DNA from: Diphasiastrum complanatum
Lineage: Eukaryota; Streptophyta; Lycopodiopsida; Lycopodiales; Lycopodiaceae
Reading direction: 5' to 3'
NCBI GenBank assembly: GCA_029204225.1
Contig: MU831883.1
Span: 1-64,000, forward strand
Length of the DNA: 64,000 nt
The translations under genes and the position numbers were made by a program. Of the stretch, positions 1 through 9,696 are shown one piece after another. The notes beneath the pieces were generated by a model that was not told the DNA's origin, did no database searches, and saw only the letters and a list, made by a program, of their open reading frames with translations. Position 1 is the first letter of the stretch, and every line of letters starts with the position of its first letter.

Positions 1-5
1 CATTA

Positions 6-968
6 ATGCCTGGTGCAGATGTCTTTCCTTCAAATAGCTTCGACTGGCAAAACGTGAAGTCCTTCACTGGAAAATTCTCTGCCATACATGCCAAATATGG
101 AGAACTAATATATGGTGGGTTGGCATCCTCTGCCCTGATCAAAATGGGCATTTTCTTTTATGATCACATGTACGAAGTTCCAAAAAAAAACTTTGGCCAA
201 GGCAAATTAGCACCAACTTCTGAGCCTGCGATCAATTCTCACGAGTGGCCATATGTTGACCAACTGACTATTGAATTAACGAAGAGGCAACTTCTCAAAG
301 AGATTATTGGTAATATGAAGCCAACATTCGGATCCAAACGAGTCTACACTAGCATCTCTGTGCCGATCACCGTATTTGTTGCCATATTTAAGGCGGTCCC
401 CTTTAGGAAAAACAAACACGATGTGGGCATGGAAAGCAACAGAATCATCACAGTTGGACAACATATTTGTCGCATGGTCTTCAAAGGAAATGGAGCATGA
501 AGGAGATTTAATAAGGTGTAAGCTCTCTTGTGAAACAATGACTATAAGGTATCATATTTCACGTCAAACATGCTCCTTAAGTTTCATTTATAGGCGATAT
601 AAGTTTGGTCATGGCCGATGGGACCCTCTGGACGCGGAGACGAATCAGCAAGAAGTGGAGATATCCATACATTTGCCCCATGATGAAATATGAGAAATTC
701 ATATAAATAAGGAGTGCAGCCTAGAAGATCTTCGGCATATGCTTGGATTGACTTTTGTTGATATGCCAGTAGATTTTGTCTTCACTCGTAATGGACAAAA
801 TGTGAGTCCCTAATTTCCATCAGATTCCTGAATTTTAAATAGTAATGTTGAATAAATATAGGATTATTAACTTTGTGTCTGGTTTTGCAGATACGGAGAC
901 GAGCCGAAAAAGATCATGAATGTGTTTCATTTTTACAAACAGGAACATTAGGAGTCCAATGGGAATAA
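6..968 (+). pseudogene. unknown gene with one intron, frameshift and in-frame stop
   Basis: A coding-like stretch opens at ATG 6 and runs about 160 codons (starting MPGADVFPSNSFDW). It then continues in another frame from about 400-480, so there is a frameshift or a missed intron there. The second part contains YKFGHGRWDPLDAE, meets an in-frame TGA at 691-693, and continues in the same frame through SLEDLRHMLGLTF and FVFTRNGQN. A good donor (AAT|GTGAGT at 802) and acceptor (TTTTGCAG ending 890) bound an 89-nt phase-0 intron. The last exon, 891-968, ends in TAA. I do not recognise the protein. The LEDLRHMLGL piece resembles MHDLQHILGL in the minus-strand gene at 1873-3344, hinting that the two are related. 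The end of the protein has the spacing of a ubiquitin-like fold, but that is only an impression. The gene may begin left of the window. Confidence 0.4.
802..890 (+). other. predicted intron, 89 nt, GT-AG, phase 0
   Basis: The donor reads AAAAT|GTGAGT. The acceptor is a T-rich tract ending GGTTTTGCAG. Splicing joins FTRNGQN to IRRRAEKDHE without a frame change, while reading through the intron stops at once after NVSP. The intron implies a gene expressed as a spliced nuclear transcript, not a retrotransposon body. Confidence 0.5.
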
Positions 969-1130
969 AGGATTTAATCTAATGGAAAATAGAAAACACA
1001 ATTAGTTGGTTGTGTTTTGACTCTATTCTAATATATTTGGTTATGTTTTGACATTACTTTTGCGTTGTTACATTTTATATGCCTGTTACTACATTTGTGG
1101 ATGTCCAAGGATTTTTACTCATGAGCCTAG

Positions 1131-1382
1131 ACAAGAACATACTATATTTGGAAAAGAGGCCGAAGGATCCCTTTTGTGAGGCTTGTAAAAGAAATAGTCG
1201 ATGAATTTTCCTTGGGGAACAGAGTTACGGCAGATGCGGTGTCCGCAATACAAGAGTCTGCAGAAATGTACCTAACGCAGCTTTTTGAGGACTCATTTTT
1301 GTGTGCAGTGCACGGGAAGAGAGTCACAATACTCCCGAAGGATCTCCACCTAGCTAGAAGGCTAAGGAGAGAGCGGAATTAA
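1131..1382 (+). pseudogene. histone H3-like fold domain (C-terminal exon)
   Basis: Frame 1131-1382 encodes 83 residues ending RRLRRERN and TAA. The core is unmistakably histone H3: IPFVRLVKEI (H3: LPFQRLVREI), AIQESAEMYLTQLFED (ALQEAAEAYLVGLFED), LCAVHGKRVTILPKD (LCAIHAKRVTIMPKD) and LARRLRRERN (LARRIRGERA). Helices 1 to 3 of the fold are all present. Loop 1 has the canonical length, without the extra residues usual in centromeric CENH3. The N-terminal tail and alphaN helix are missing: stops at 1122 and 1128 lie directly upstream, and the frame opens just after a CCTAG that could be a splice acceptor. No in-frame ATG precedes the fold, and no ARTKQ-type exon is visible in 969-1130. It is therefore either the last exon of a gene whose first exon I cannot see, or a captured fragment. 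It lies on the same strand as the 6-968 gene, 162 nt after its stop. Confidence 0.8.
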
Positions 1383-1599
1383 AAATATCATGTACATGAT
1401 TTTATTTATCATATACTGAAGATTTGGTGTCAAGTATCTTGCAGAATTTCAGGTTGTGTGAATGCAAATTGTTGTGATTGAGTTTGATATCTGATTTCAG
1501 TACTGTTTATGTGAATGCAGTCATTTGAAAATTTTAGTCTCATCTATGTGAATGCAGTGATTTAAAATTTTTCAGTACTATTGGAATGGTAGTTTCCAT
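1383..1599. other. short spacer with partial direct repeats
   Basis: AT-rich spacer downstream of the H3-like stop. It contains two close copies of a TATGTGAATGCAGT word followed by T-rich sequence near 1505-1570. No ORF or other signal is recognised. Confidence 0.4.
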
Positions 1600-1745
1600 G
1601 TCGTGGCATGGAAATCACGCCAGGGCTCTAGGTCAAACGGGCTCTGGTCGAGCCCTGGCGTGAAAATCACGCCAAGGCGCGACCAGGGGACATTTGACAT
1701 GGTCAAACGGGCGCTGGTCGCGCCCTGGCGTGAAAATCACGTCAC
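1600..1745. repeat. tandem pair of long GC-rich hairpins
   Basis: Two related units of about 70 nt sit side by side. Hairpin 1 pairs CACGCCAGGGCTC (1616-1628) perfectly with its reverse complement at 1650-1662. Hairpin 2 pairs 1668-1686 with 1714-1732, 18 of 19 positions. Both loops contain GGTCAAACGGGC. The block is much more GC-rich than its surroundings. It lies in the gap between the convergent 3' ends of the H3-like exon (1382) and the minus-strand gene (1873). Confidence 0.85.
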
Positions 1746-1872
1746 GTAAAAAAAGGAGGAGAAATCTTTATCAGAAAAAAAAATTAAATTCTAAATTCAA
1801 TAAATTAGCATATCATATAATAACAACAGAGAATTAGGAGAGTCCACAAGAAAAAAAGGACAAAATCTTTAT

Positions 1873-3344
1873 TCACATTTGATCCATTTCCTTCAGAGAG
1901 GACTTCAGCTTCTTTGATCGCTTCTCTGATGACAGTACTGGTTTTAACATTTCTAATGCTAATTTAGGAGCATCTCCCTCATCCTCATAAGGGCCAATTA
2001 AACCCGAGAGAATGAGCCGGGTCTCAAATCCAGAGCAAAAATCATTCAAAACGGCTTTTCGGAGGACACAGTAAGCCTTTGGCGCTGACGGTGACATGTC
2101 CAGCTCACCAATGTGCTTGGAGAGTGCTTTGCATTTAAGAAGCTATGTCTGTCCATCTGGGCTGTACTTGTTGCTGAAGCAGAAAATAAAGTTGTTGGGC
2201 AAGTTCCCAATGTAGTGGGCCATAGACTTGTCCAGAGTTCCTGCTTCAACTTTCTCCCGAGAGCCACCCCTTCGCATTGCAAATGCATCAAGCTCCACTG
2301 CATCCTGCATATGGTTCAAATTATTGCAAAATGAGTATAATGAAGACAAACAAACATAACAAACACATGCAAGTTGAATTGTTGGGTCAGACTTGCCTCG
2401 GTGCCTTCATCAATGTCTTCGGTTTGCGCAAGGTTAATTCCTTTGCCTTTGTACTTCACGTCAGCAGTTTTTCCTTCGAGTACCTCGAATGGCCTCGTTT
2501 GAACTGGTGGTGGTTGAAGCGTTTTCAATTGGCAAAGCACCCTTGTCAGTGCTTGCTCGGTGGTGTCCGTGTCATGCCCGATCAGCTTCTCATACGTGTC
2601 GTCGGGCTGGGTGTGGTCGAAAGTGGAACTGCCATTCTGCAAATTTACCAATGCTGCCAGCATCTCATCTTCTCGCAAGCCGAGAATATGTTGCAAGTCA
2701 TGCATGAACACATACTCCTGTCCATCAATGATGATTGGAACAAGGCCATGGATTCGAAGCACGACATCATCGGACTCATCTGTATCTTCTGGCTCCGCTA
2801 ATGTGGATGCACCTGTTGCCTCTTGCGCAGCCAAGATTGCTTCGTGCTCCGCAGATAAATCTTCCTCTTCACCCGGGTCGTTCATCTCGTTCACTTGCTC
2901 ATTAGGATTGTGTTTGTTGCTGGCCACAGTCGCTGGAAACTCATTAAGCAAAAAAATAACAGTAATCTCACCTGATAGAAACTTCTTCCCTACACTTTCA
3001 AGATCAAAAGTTTTCAGCTGATCCTTCGTCAGCTCCAAGTAATGATCGTTACCCAAGTGACTAATAAATCTGTTGAGACGAGCGATAAAGGGTCTATCTC
3101 CTTTCCATATATAACTAAGCAAGTTATATGGAATCCACATGATAGTTGAGCCAGGAATTTGTATGGCATAAGGCTTTAAAGTTTCATCTATATACTCACT
3201 CACGTACGTGAATGCATCCGCATTAGCCCGTAGAGTGGCAAGCGTGTCTATTCTACCGGTAAACATACAATAAATATGATCTAACTGATCTAAAAACTCT
3301 ATGGGGGCTAGCAGATTGGCCAACTCTATTTTAGGGGACGACAT
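1873..3344 (-). pseudogene. unknown acidic two-exon gene of the H3-like/transposase cluster
   Basis: Read on the minus strand. The likely start is ATG 3344 (MSSPKIELANLLAP). Exon 1 (2397-3344) encodes about 316 residues. Its N-terminal half is ordinary globular-looking sequence (TFDLESVGKKFLSGEIT). An acidic, low-order stretch follows (NDPGEEEDLSAEHEAI, EPEDTDESDD), then VLRIHGLVPIIIDGQEYV and MHDLQHILGLREDE. A GC-AG intron (2305-2396) joins EDIDEGTE to DAVELDAFAMRRGG. Exon 2 (1873-2304) contains GTLDKSMAHYIGNLPNN, meets an in-frame TAG at 2143-2145, stays open in the same frame (LSKHIGELDMSPSAP) and ends in a Lys-rich tail before TGA. I do not recognise the family. It lies between the transposase-like gene upstream and the hairpin pair downstream. 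The single nonsense codon, of the CAG-to-TAG type, suggests a recently inactivated gene. Confidence 0.5.
2305..2396 (-). other. predicted GC-AG intron, 92 nt
   Basis: On the minus strand the donor is GAG|GCAAGT, the textbook GC-donor consensus. The acceptor is CATATGCAG|GATGC. Splicing is phase 0 and connects two long open frames; read-through adds only a short tail before a stop. This supports the spliced model of the 1873-3344 gene. Confidence 0.6.
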
Positions 3345-4028
3345 TGTTATGCAACTAAGAACACTAATTGACCAGCAAACTAGTAGTCTAATTGAACAAG
3401 ACAAGCTAAATTACGAGGAAACAAATTTCAACAAAGCAAGAAGTGACAACAAAATGAAAACCCCCACTCTTATATAGAGGGACGTGTATCCAAAAATAGA
3501 TATTATTATAAAACCAAATAAAATAATCTCTATATATAGCAACAATCCAATTCGACAATAATATTTATCACAAAGGAATATTCGAATTACAATTCAGCAT
3601 AAATTGTTTCTATTCCATCTCATCAGTTTCCGTAGTTTCTCTAGCGCTGTTTTCCAAAACATTGGATGTTGGTGTCCTTGGCATCCATCTCTTTCCAACT
3701 CGGATCTAGACATCCTCCATTCTTGATGCCTTGTTCTAGCATTAGAGGACTGCCATGCTGTCTTTCTGACTGAATTTGAATTGGAGATCATTGAACACAA
3801 CTCTTCAGTTCTTGTGTTTTGAAAGTGTCCTCGGCCCAAAACTCCTCTGTAAAACCATTGGAATATCTCAACCAATGCATTGCTAAGACCCTTTCCTCTG
3901 CCATGCCGTGAATTTTTGAAATACGCAGCCTTTGCCCTATAATGACTCTTTTCCATGCCTTGCGTATTTCAAATAGCTAATGATCCATAGATTTTCATAA
4001 ACCAAGGTCCACGAGCATAGAAGATGTG

Positions 4029-4107
4029 CTGTTCATAGAAAATTTGTATTAGTTTGAATCTTTACAAATACATAAATATGAAAGTAAAAAATATGAGACA
4101 CACATAC
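4029..4107 (-). other. predicted GT-AG intron, 79 nt
   Basis: The minus-strand donor is TATATG|GTATGTGTG and the acceptor is TATGAACAG|CACATC. The join gives THYM-HIFYARGPWF, matching the His-Tyr-Met-His pattern I associate with the C-terminal part of this transposase-like family. Confidence 0.55.
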
Positions 4108-4712
4108 CATATAGTGAGTTATGTGTGTTTCTCCCCATGCATCGATCATCAATTCAGTAAATGTTTTGACTTCTCTTGCGTATCTATCCAAATCTTCATC
4201 TCTCACAATCTTTTTGTTGATAGTTTGTGACAAGGCATCAAATGCTTGCCAAACCTTAGCACGTGTACTTGCCATGCGAGGATCTGAGCCAATATTTGTT
4301 GTGCATTGACATATTTTCCTCTAGTACTCCCATTCAACACTGCTTTCACGTGCAGTATGATTTGACAATAGGTGTCTCGCTTTCGCACCACCCATTGAAA
4401 TTTTTGCTGGAACATCTTGCATTTTTCCACTCATCTCAACGTCTTTCGTAAGACTCACGTGGCCCCCGTGCAATCCCATATCGGATAAAATTATCTCTAG
4501 ATTTCTAATGCTAACATCTGCTCTTGATTTGGGCTGCATGTTCCATGTGTAACAACATGCAAAAATAATAATTTGTCCAGTATTCGTAATTCACCATGCA
4601 TTGTGCAAAAATGGACTCTTTCGAGAGGAATGTTCAACACAGGACTCCAAGCTTTGTCTAGATTGTGCCTATTTGGTGGAAGACGTTGGTTGCAATTCAA
4701 AATACTTTTGTT

Positions 4713-4717
4713 CCGCC
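4713..4717. repeat. target-site duplication CCGCC (left)
   Basis: CCGCC directly precedes the TGTG terminus and is repeated directly after the CACA terminus at 9287-9291. Five bases is the usual size for Copia and gypsy integrases. Confidence 0.9.
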
Positions 4718-5059
4718 TGTGAAGAATGGCCAAAAATTGGCAAATCTAGCTTGATCAAAAACCATATAGAATAGTGTAAATTGTGTACACAAGTGGGTCC
4801 CACACATGTGAGGCCATGATGCTACATGGTAAACCCATCCTAATGTAGGTTAGGTCAAGTCAAGAGAGTTGGTCATGTCTATTTGGTAGTCATCCCTACT
4901 TTATAGGACCTACACCTAAGTTTAAGGTGAAAATTTGACCAACTAGCTACCTACCAAGCATAACTCTAGGAAATAGACTAGGGTTTCATTTTAGGTCAAG
5001 GAGAGTGAGTTAACTTCCTTATTACATGCTGGAAATCCACCTAACTTCAAGAAGGAAGT

Positions 5060-5995
5060 TGAGGTCTCTCTCTTGTAGTTTTTCACTCAAATTAGATTTC
5101 TAATCCAACAAATGGACTTATAATCTCAGTTCTAGCACTCCCTCACAAAGTTGGAATGAAGATAAGATGATGTGAAATCTACTTACAATCAAATCTTGCC
5201 AATTTTGGCTATTTTTGGACAAAAAAATGACTTAATCTCTTTCTTCCTTCTTGGTGTACTTTCAAGACCTGTTTTTAACCTTAATAGGACTTGAACTCAG
5301 CCTAGATTAATTAGATTCCATGAAACAAATTCAAATCTAATCAATGGCAGATGATCTTGGTAGATTATCCTAGGATCTCCACCAAAAATTACACCAACAG
5401 CTCACAGATTGAATTTTTTTGGATCAAATGAATACCATGCATTAAATGCAGGTTCAGAGGTGCCCACACATGTGGACAGTACGGATTTGGACCCCTACCA
5501 AGTTTGGGATCAAATCTCCTCACCAAAATCAAGATTCTAGCTTGCCCTCTCAATACTAGTTTTTAGCACCAAAACTTGCTAAAAATGGATATGCATTAGA
5601 TCAATGGCTTATGCTCTTGTACTTGGCTCTGATACCATGTGAAAAGTACAGTACTAAGGACCATAAATGGATCTTTGAATGATCCACAAGGTGATTGTAT
5701 GCTTGTTAAACAATCTATCAGAAACTAGTCATCAGAAAACAAGATCTAGTTTAGCAGCTTGATAGGAAACAAGTAGAGACAATCAAAGCATTGATCAAAT
5801 AGTCTAATCCAACTCCACACGTGTGGAAATAAGGCTGTAGTACAGCCTGTAGACAGTGTTTACAAAGTGCCAAAGCTGGGTTTCATTGAAAAAATAGAGT
5901 AATCACCATACAATGAGAGGAAACTCGAGTTTCTCCTTGAGGCTCCAAAAAGTTTCTATCTTCTCACTATGTAGAGAGGGAATACATAGCAAATT
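5060..5995 (-). other. inverted segment: second half of 5' LTR, primer site and leader
   Basis: Relative to the rest of the element, 936 bp are inverted. Read on the minus strand from 5995, the order is LTR second half (ending CTTTTCACA at 5638), the initiator-Met primer site TGGTATCAGAGC (reverse complement at 5626-5637), then leader sequence down to 5060. The last part of the inverted leader (5060-5225) is a diverged copy, in opposite orientation, of 6010-6170. Flipping the segment back gives a normal LTR, primer site and leader running into gag at 6224. Confidence 0.8.
5626..5637 (-). promoter_or_regulatory. primer binding site (initiator Met tRNA)
   Basis: The minus strand reads TGGTATCAGAGC, complementary to the 3' end of plant initiator Met tRNA and usual for Copia elements. 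It abuts the inner end of the inverted 5' LTR half. Confidence 0.85.
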
Positions 5996-6223
5996 AGTGA
6001 GTTTCTAGAGACAATCAAATCCATTTCTTGGCAAGATTTGTTTGAAAGTAGTTTTTATTTCATCTTATCTTCATTCCAGCTTTGTGAGGGAGTGATAGAA
6101 CTGTGATTATAAGTCCATTTGTTGGATTAGAAATCAAATTTGAGTGAAACACTGCAAGTGTGAGACCTTTGTGAGTTTCAAGTCAATCAAATCTATTTCT
6201 TGTTTGTAGAAGTCACTAGTAAG

Positions 6224-8377
6224 ATGGGATCTGCTGGAGCATACCTTCTAGAAGCTAGTAAGAGGTTGAATTCTACAAATTATGCTATTTGGAAGGTTAG
6301 AATGGAGTCACTCTTAGTGCTCCAAGACCTTTATGAATTCTTGATTGAAGATGAAGATGAACCTCTAGGTGCACAGGAGTTAGCTAGATACAAGAAGAGA
6401 TCTAGGCTTGCACTTCATTGTGTGAAGATGAATGTGAGCAATGATTTGTTGAGACAAGTATCAGCTTGTACTAATGCTAAAGAGGCTTGGGAGTCTTTAA
6501 AATCAATCTATGAGTCTAGCAACACTTCTAGAGTTCTTATGCTTAGAAATCAAATTTTGCAAAGCATGAGGAGAAGTGAGGAGAGTGCACAGGATTATGT
6601 ACTCAGAATCAAGTCTCTAAATAGGGAGTTGGCTTCCATTGAAGAGAAGATTCATGATGAAGAGCTTGTACAAATTGTCCTTAATGGTCTAGGAGATGAC
6701 TTTGCAAATTTGGTCCAAAGTTTTGCCATCCAAGACACTTTGCCAACTATAGAAAAACTTCACAGTGTATTAGTGGCTGAAGAGTGTAGGATACTCCATG
6801 CAAAATCTAGGATGAGTTCCTTGTCATTGCAAGATGGTGATGAGAAAGCCAATTTCTCATTCAAGGGCAAAAAGAAGACCAATGGAAAGAAGAAGCATCC
6901 AAAGGAGGCCAAAGAAGAGGATGATGCATCAAGCTCAAAGGACAAGTCAAAGCAAAAATGCTTCTTTTGTGGAAGGAAGGGGCATTATGCATCTGAATGC
7001 TACAAGAGGCTAAGAGCACAAGTGGAGGAGGACAAACAAGGAAACCTTGCAAAGGAGGAGGAGGATGAAGTAGATGTATTCTTGATGGCATCTACATCCT
7101 CACCAACAAGCAATAGCAATTCAAGAGACAATTGGTGGACCGACAGTGGGGCTAGCTCTCACATGTCTTGTGAAAAGGACTTTTTCTCAACCTTACACTC
7201 TTTCAATGCTACTAAAAATTTTGTCTTTACTGCTAATGATGAAGAGTGTAGGGTAGATGATGTTGGCACCATCTCTTTGTGTCTAGAATCCTCAAAATGC
7301 ATGGATCTAGAAAATGTCCTTTATGTACCATCAATCACCAAGAATATGCTTAGTGTTGGTTTACTCTTAGAAAGTGGTTTGGATGTCCACTTTAAGCATG
7401 GTGTTTGTTTCATCTTGAAGAATGATGTTTGCATTGCAAAGGGATTTAAGCATGGAAGATTGTTTAAGTTGGAAGCTAGTGTTGCTTTTGAAAGAATGAG
7501 CTTGGCAAATGAGGAGATCACTCAAAAGGAGATCTTGGCAAAGTGTGATCTTGCTTGCATTGAGGAGGAGCATCAAAAGGAGGAAGATATTGAGGATCAG
7601 CCTCAAAGCATGAGAGTTCCAAGGGAGTCCTCAATGACAATGGCCGAGTCATCAAATTGCATGCAAATTGTCCATTCAAGTGTGCATCTTGCAAGGGTGG
7701 TGAGCATTGGAGAGTCTACTATCTTTGAATACTTTTTGGAAAGTATTAGTAGACATGAGGTGACTTGTTTCTTACCTTTAAGATCCATGGTGTTTATTAC
7801 TTTGTATGACAAGACAGTGAAATGGGATGCTTTGAAATCTACATTCGTTGTTGATAAAGCAATTTCATTGGATAACTATTTTTGTAATAGTTTGAATAGA
7901 GTCACAAAAGATGAAACATCATTTGCTTTGAAAATCTTTGTGTCCACATGCTTTGTGCATGATCATTCCAATTTAAGGACCAAAGATTATCCTATTTCAA
8001 TGATAGGAATAATGGTAGTGTTTTGCTCTTCAAGTAGAGATTGTAGAATCTACTTGTTTTCAACCAAAGAATTTGTCAATGGTGGAAATGTGATCTTTCA
8101 AGAGTGGAAGATTTGTAAACTTGAAGAAGCACCTTTGGATCAACACATTATTCCATTCATTGATGTTTTGGAGTCAAGTCAAGTGGAGGATCAAGCTCAA
8201 GACCCGAGGACTCCAAGAAGAATCTTGAGTATCAAGATGGAGCCATCTAGGCTCAGTCATATGGATCAAGCAAGACAAGTTGTCTTTGGCAACATTATTT
8301 ATGCACTTAATATTTTCATTGATGTATCTTCAAGTGCACAAAATGCCTTGGAATCCATGGCTTGGCATGATGTTTAG
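6224..8377 (+). CDS. gag-protease polyprotein with novel C-terminal half, intact 717 codons
   Basis: The start is ATG 6224 (MGSAGAYLLEASKRLNS); the frame is open upstream to 6200 without an ATG. Residues about 15-200 are a Copia gag of the UBN2 type (YAIWKVRMESLL, NAKEAWESLKSIY). A Lys-rich linker and a CX2CX4HX4C zinc knuckle follow (CFFCGRKGHYASEC, about residue 245). The aspartic protease begins WWTDSGASSHMSC (active-site DSGA, about residue 305) with NVLYVPSITKNMLSVG downstream. From about residue 415 the usual pre-integrase, integrase and reverse-transcriptase sequence is absent. Instead about 300 residues without recognisable motifs run to the stop. One stretch near the end (EDQAQDPRTPRRIL, SRLSHMDQARQVVFGN) vaguely recalls the region before a Copia reverse transcriptase. 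Not one stop or frameshift interrupts the ORF, unlike almost every other element here, so it may be translated as a Gag-type packaging protein helped in trans. Confidence 0.85.
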   Translation: MGSAGAYLLEASKRLNSTNYAIWKVRMESLLVLQDLYEFLIEDEDEPLGAQELARYKKRSRLALHCVKMNVSNDLLRQVSACTNAKEAWESLKSIYESSNTSRVLMLRNQILQSMRRSEESAQDYVLRIKSLNRELASIEEKIHDEELVQIVLNGLGDDFANLVQSFAIQDTLPTIEKLHSVLVAEECRILHAKSRMSSLSLQDGDEKANFSFKGKKKTNGKKKHPKEAKEEDDASSSKDKSKQKCFFCGRKGHYASECYKRLRAQVEEDKQGNLAKEEEDEVDVFLMASTSSPTSNSNSRDNWWTDSGASSHMSCEKDFFSTLHSFNATKNFVFTANDEECRVDDVGTISLCLESSKCMDLENVLYVPSITKNMLSVGLLLESGLDVHFKHGVCFILKNDVCIAKGFKHGRLFKLEASVAFERMSLANEEITQKEILAKCDLACIEEEHQKEEDIEDQPQSMRVPRESSMTMAESSNCMQIVHSSVHLARVVSIGESTIFEYFLESISRHEVTCFLPLRSMVFITLYDKTVKWDALKSTFVVDKAISLDNYFCNSLNRVTKDETSFALKIFVSTCFVHDHSNLRTKDYPISMIGIMVVFCSSSRDCRIYLFSTKEFVNGGNVIFQEWKICKLEEAPLDQHIIPFIDVLESSQVEDQAQDPRTPRRILSIKMEPSRLSHMDQARQVVFGNIIYALNIFIDVSSSAQNALESMAWHDV

Positions 8378-8574
8378 TTTTGAAGTGTGCTACATGTATA
8401 TAGACACATTTATGGAACATCTTGTAAGGGATCCTCTAAGAGGTGGTGACAGATCCTTCATGGACATCATTCTCTATTGGAGTCTCAAAAGTTCCTTCTT
8501 TGTAGCTGGATTTTTTAGACACTTCTAAAAGCTTTCATTGATCTATCAAGAGAGTTGTAAATAGATCAAGCTAA

Positions 8575-8584
8575 ATTTGAGGAG
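8575..8584 (+). promoter_or_regulatory. polypurine tract of the gag-protease element
   Basis: TTTGAGGAG lies directly before the TGTG start of the 3' LTR, the expected place for plus-strand priming. Confidence 0.6.
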
Positions 8585-9286
8585 TGTGAAGAATTGCCAA
8601 AAATTGGCAAATCTAGCTTGATCAAAAACCATATAGAATAGTGTAAATTGTGTACACAAGTGGGTCCCACACATGTGAGGCCATGATGCTACATGGGAAA
8701 CCCATCCTAATGTAGGTTAGGTCAAGTCAAGAGAGTTGGTCATGTCTATTTGGTGGTCATCCCTACTCTATAGGACCTACACCTAAGTTTAAGGTGAAAA
8801 TTTGACCAACTAGCTACCTACCAAGCATAACTCTAGGAAATAGACTAGGGTTTCATTTTAGGTCAAGGAGAGTGAGTTAACTTCCTTATTACATGCTGGA
8901 AATCCACCTAACTTCAAGAAGAAAGTCGAATTTGCTATGTATTCCCTCTCTCCATAGTGAGAAGATAGAAACTTTTTGGAGCCTCAAGGAGAAACTCGAG
9001 TTTCCTCTCATTGTATGGTGATTACTCTATTTTTCCAATGAAACCCAGCTTTGGCACTTTGTAAACACTGTCTACAGGCCGTACTACAGCCTTATTTCCA
9101 CACGTGTGGAGTTGGATTAGACTATTTGATCAATGCTTTGATTGTCTCTACTTGTTTCCTATCAAGCTGCTAAACTAGATCTTGTTTTCTGATGACTAGT
9201 TTCTGATAGATTGTTTAACAAGCATACAATCACCTTGTGGATCATTCAAAGATCCATTTATGGTCCTTAGTACTGTACTTTCCACA
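8585..9286 (+). repeat. 3' LTR, intact, 702 bp
   Basis: Begins TGTGAAGAATTGCC after a purine-rich tract (TTTGAGGAG) and ends CTTTCCACA. Its first 340 bp repeat 4718-5059 directly. Its second 360 bp are the reverse complement of 5638-5995. It is the intact reference that shows how the 5' LTR was rearranged. Confidence 0.9.
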
Positions 9287-9291
9287 CCGCC
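9287..9291. repeat. target-site duplication CCGCC (right)
   Basis: Second copy of CCGCC, directly after the 3' LTR end TTTCCACA. It pairs with 4713-4717. Confidence 0.9.
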
Positions 9292-9696
9292 CAGATTCAA
9301 TCATACAATATATACAAAAATTCTTTGCATTTGCACCGAGACCACAACCGTACATGCATTTCAAAGTCTTCAAATCAGCAGCTAGGTGCCATTCTATAGC
9401 AAAGCTTTCTCCTTCAACATTGAGCAATTTGCCTTCATTTTGTGCATGTATTATCTTAGATATACTGCATTTTTCAAATAGCCACTCCAGTACGTCGTGA
9501 GACTCCTTAGGAACTTCAAATGCAGCTATCCACCATATGTGATTTTCGGATTGCACGCTGAATTCTTTACAATAACTTCCGCCAAACTGTTGCAATTCAC
9601 GATTCATCAAGGTGATTGTGACACGTTCAAGTTTACGCCCTTTTACAATTTCTGCTTCGTCCAACTTAAAAACAAATATAACTTTACCTCCGCAAT

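Larger units (their letters stand above)
4718..9286 (+). mobile_element. non-autonomous Copia-like LTR element (gag-protease only)
   Basis: The element runs from TGTGAAGAATGG at 4718 to TTTCCACA at 9286, flanked by the 5-bp target duplication CCGCC (4713-4717 and 9287-9291). The 3' LTR is 8585-9286 (702 bp). The 5' LTR is split: 4718-5059 matches the first half of the 3' LTR, and its second half lies inverted at 5638-5995, together 700 bp. Internal parts are an initiator-Met tRNA primer site (in the inverted segment), a leader with tandem repeats, one gag-protease ORF (6224-8377) and a purine tract before the 3' LTR. There is no integrase, reverse transcriptase or RNase H. The two LTRs differ at about ten positions by eye, so the insertion is fairly recent. 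It sits in the transposase-like gene, whose frame resumes exactly when the element and one CCGCC are removed. Confidence 0.9.

Noticed and set aside
1131..1382. Centromeric histone CENH3
   Set aside because: Loop 1 has the canonical H3 length and the C-terminus is RRERN-like, so a divergent H3 is more likely; the missing N-terminal part prevents a firm decision.
1600..1745. CRISPR-like array
   Set aside because: Only two hairpin units, no spacers, and a eukaryotic nuclear context.
2046..2801. Plus-strand ORFs at 2113-2334, 2277-2801 and 2560-3021
   Set aside because: Antisense shadows of the acidic minus-strand gene.
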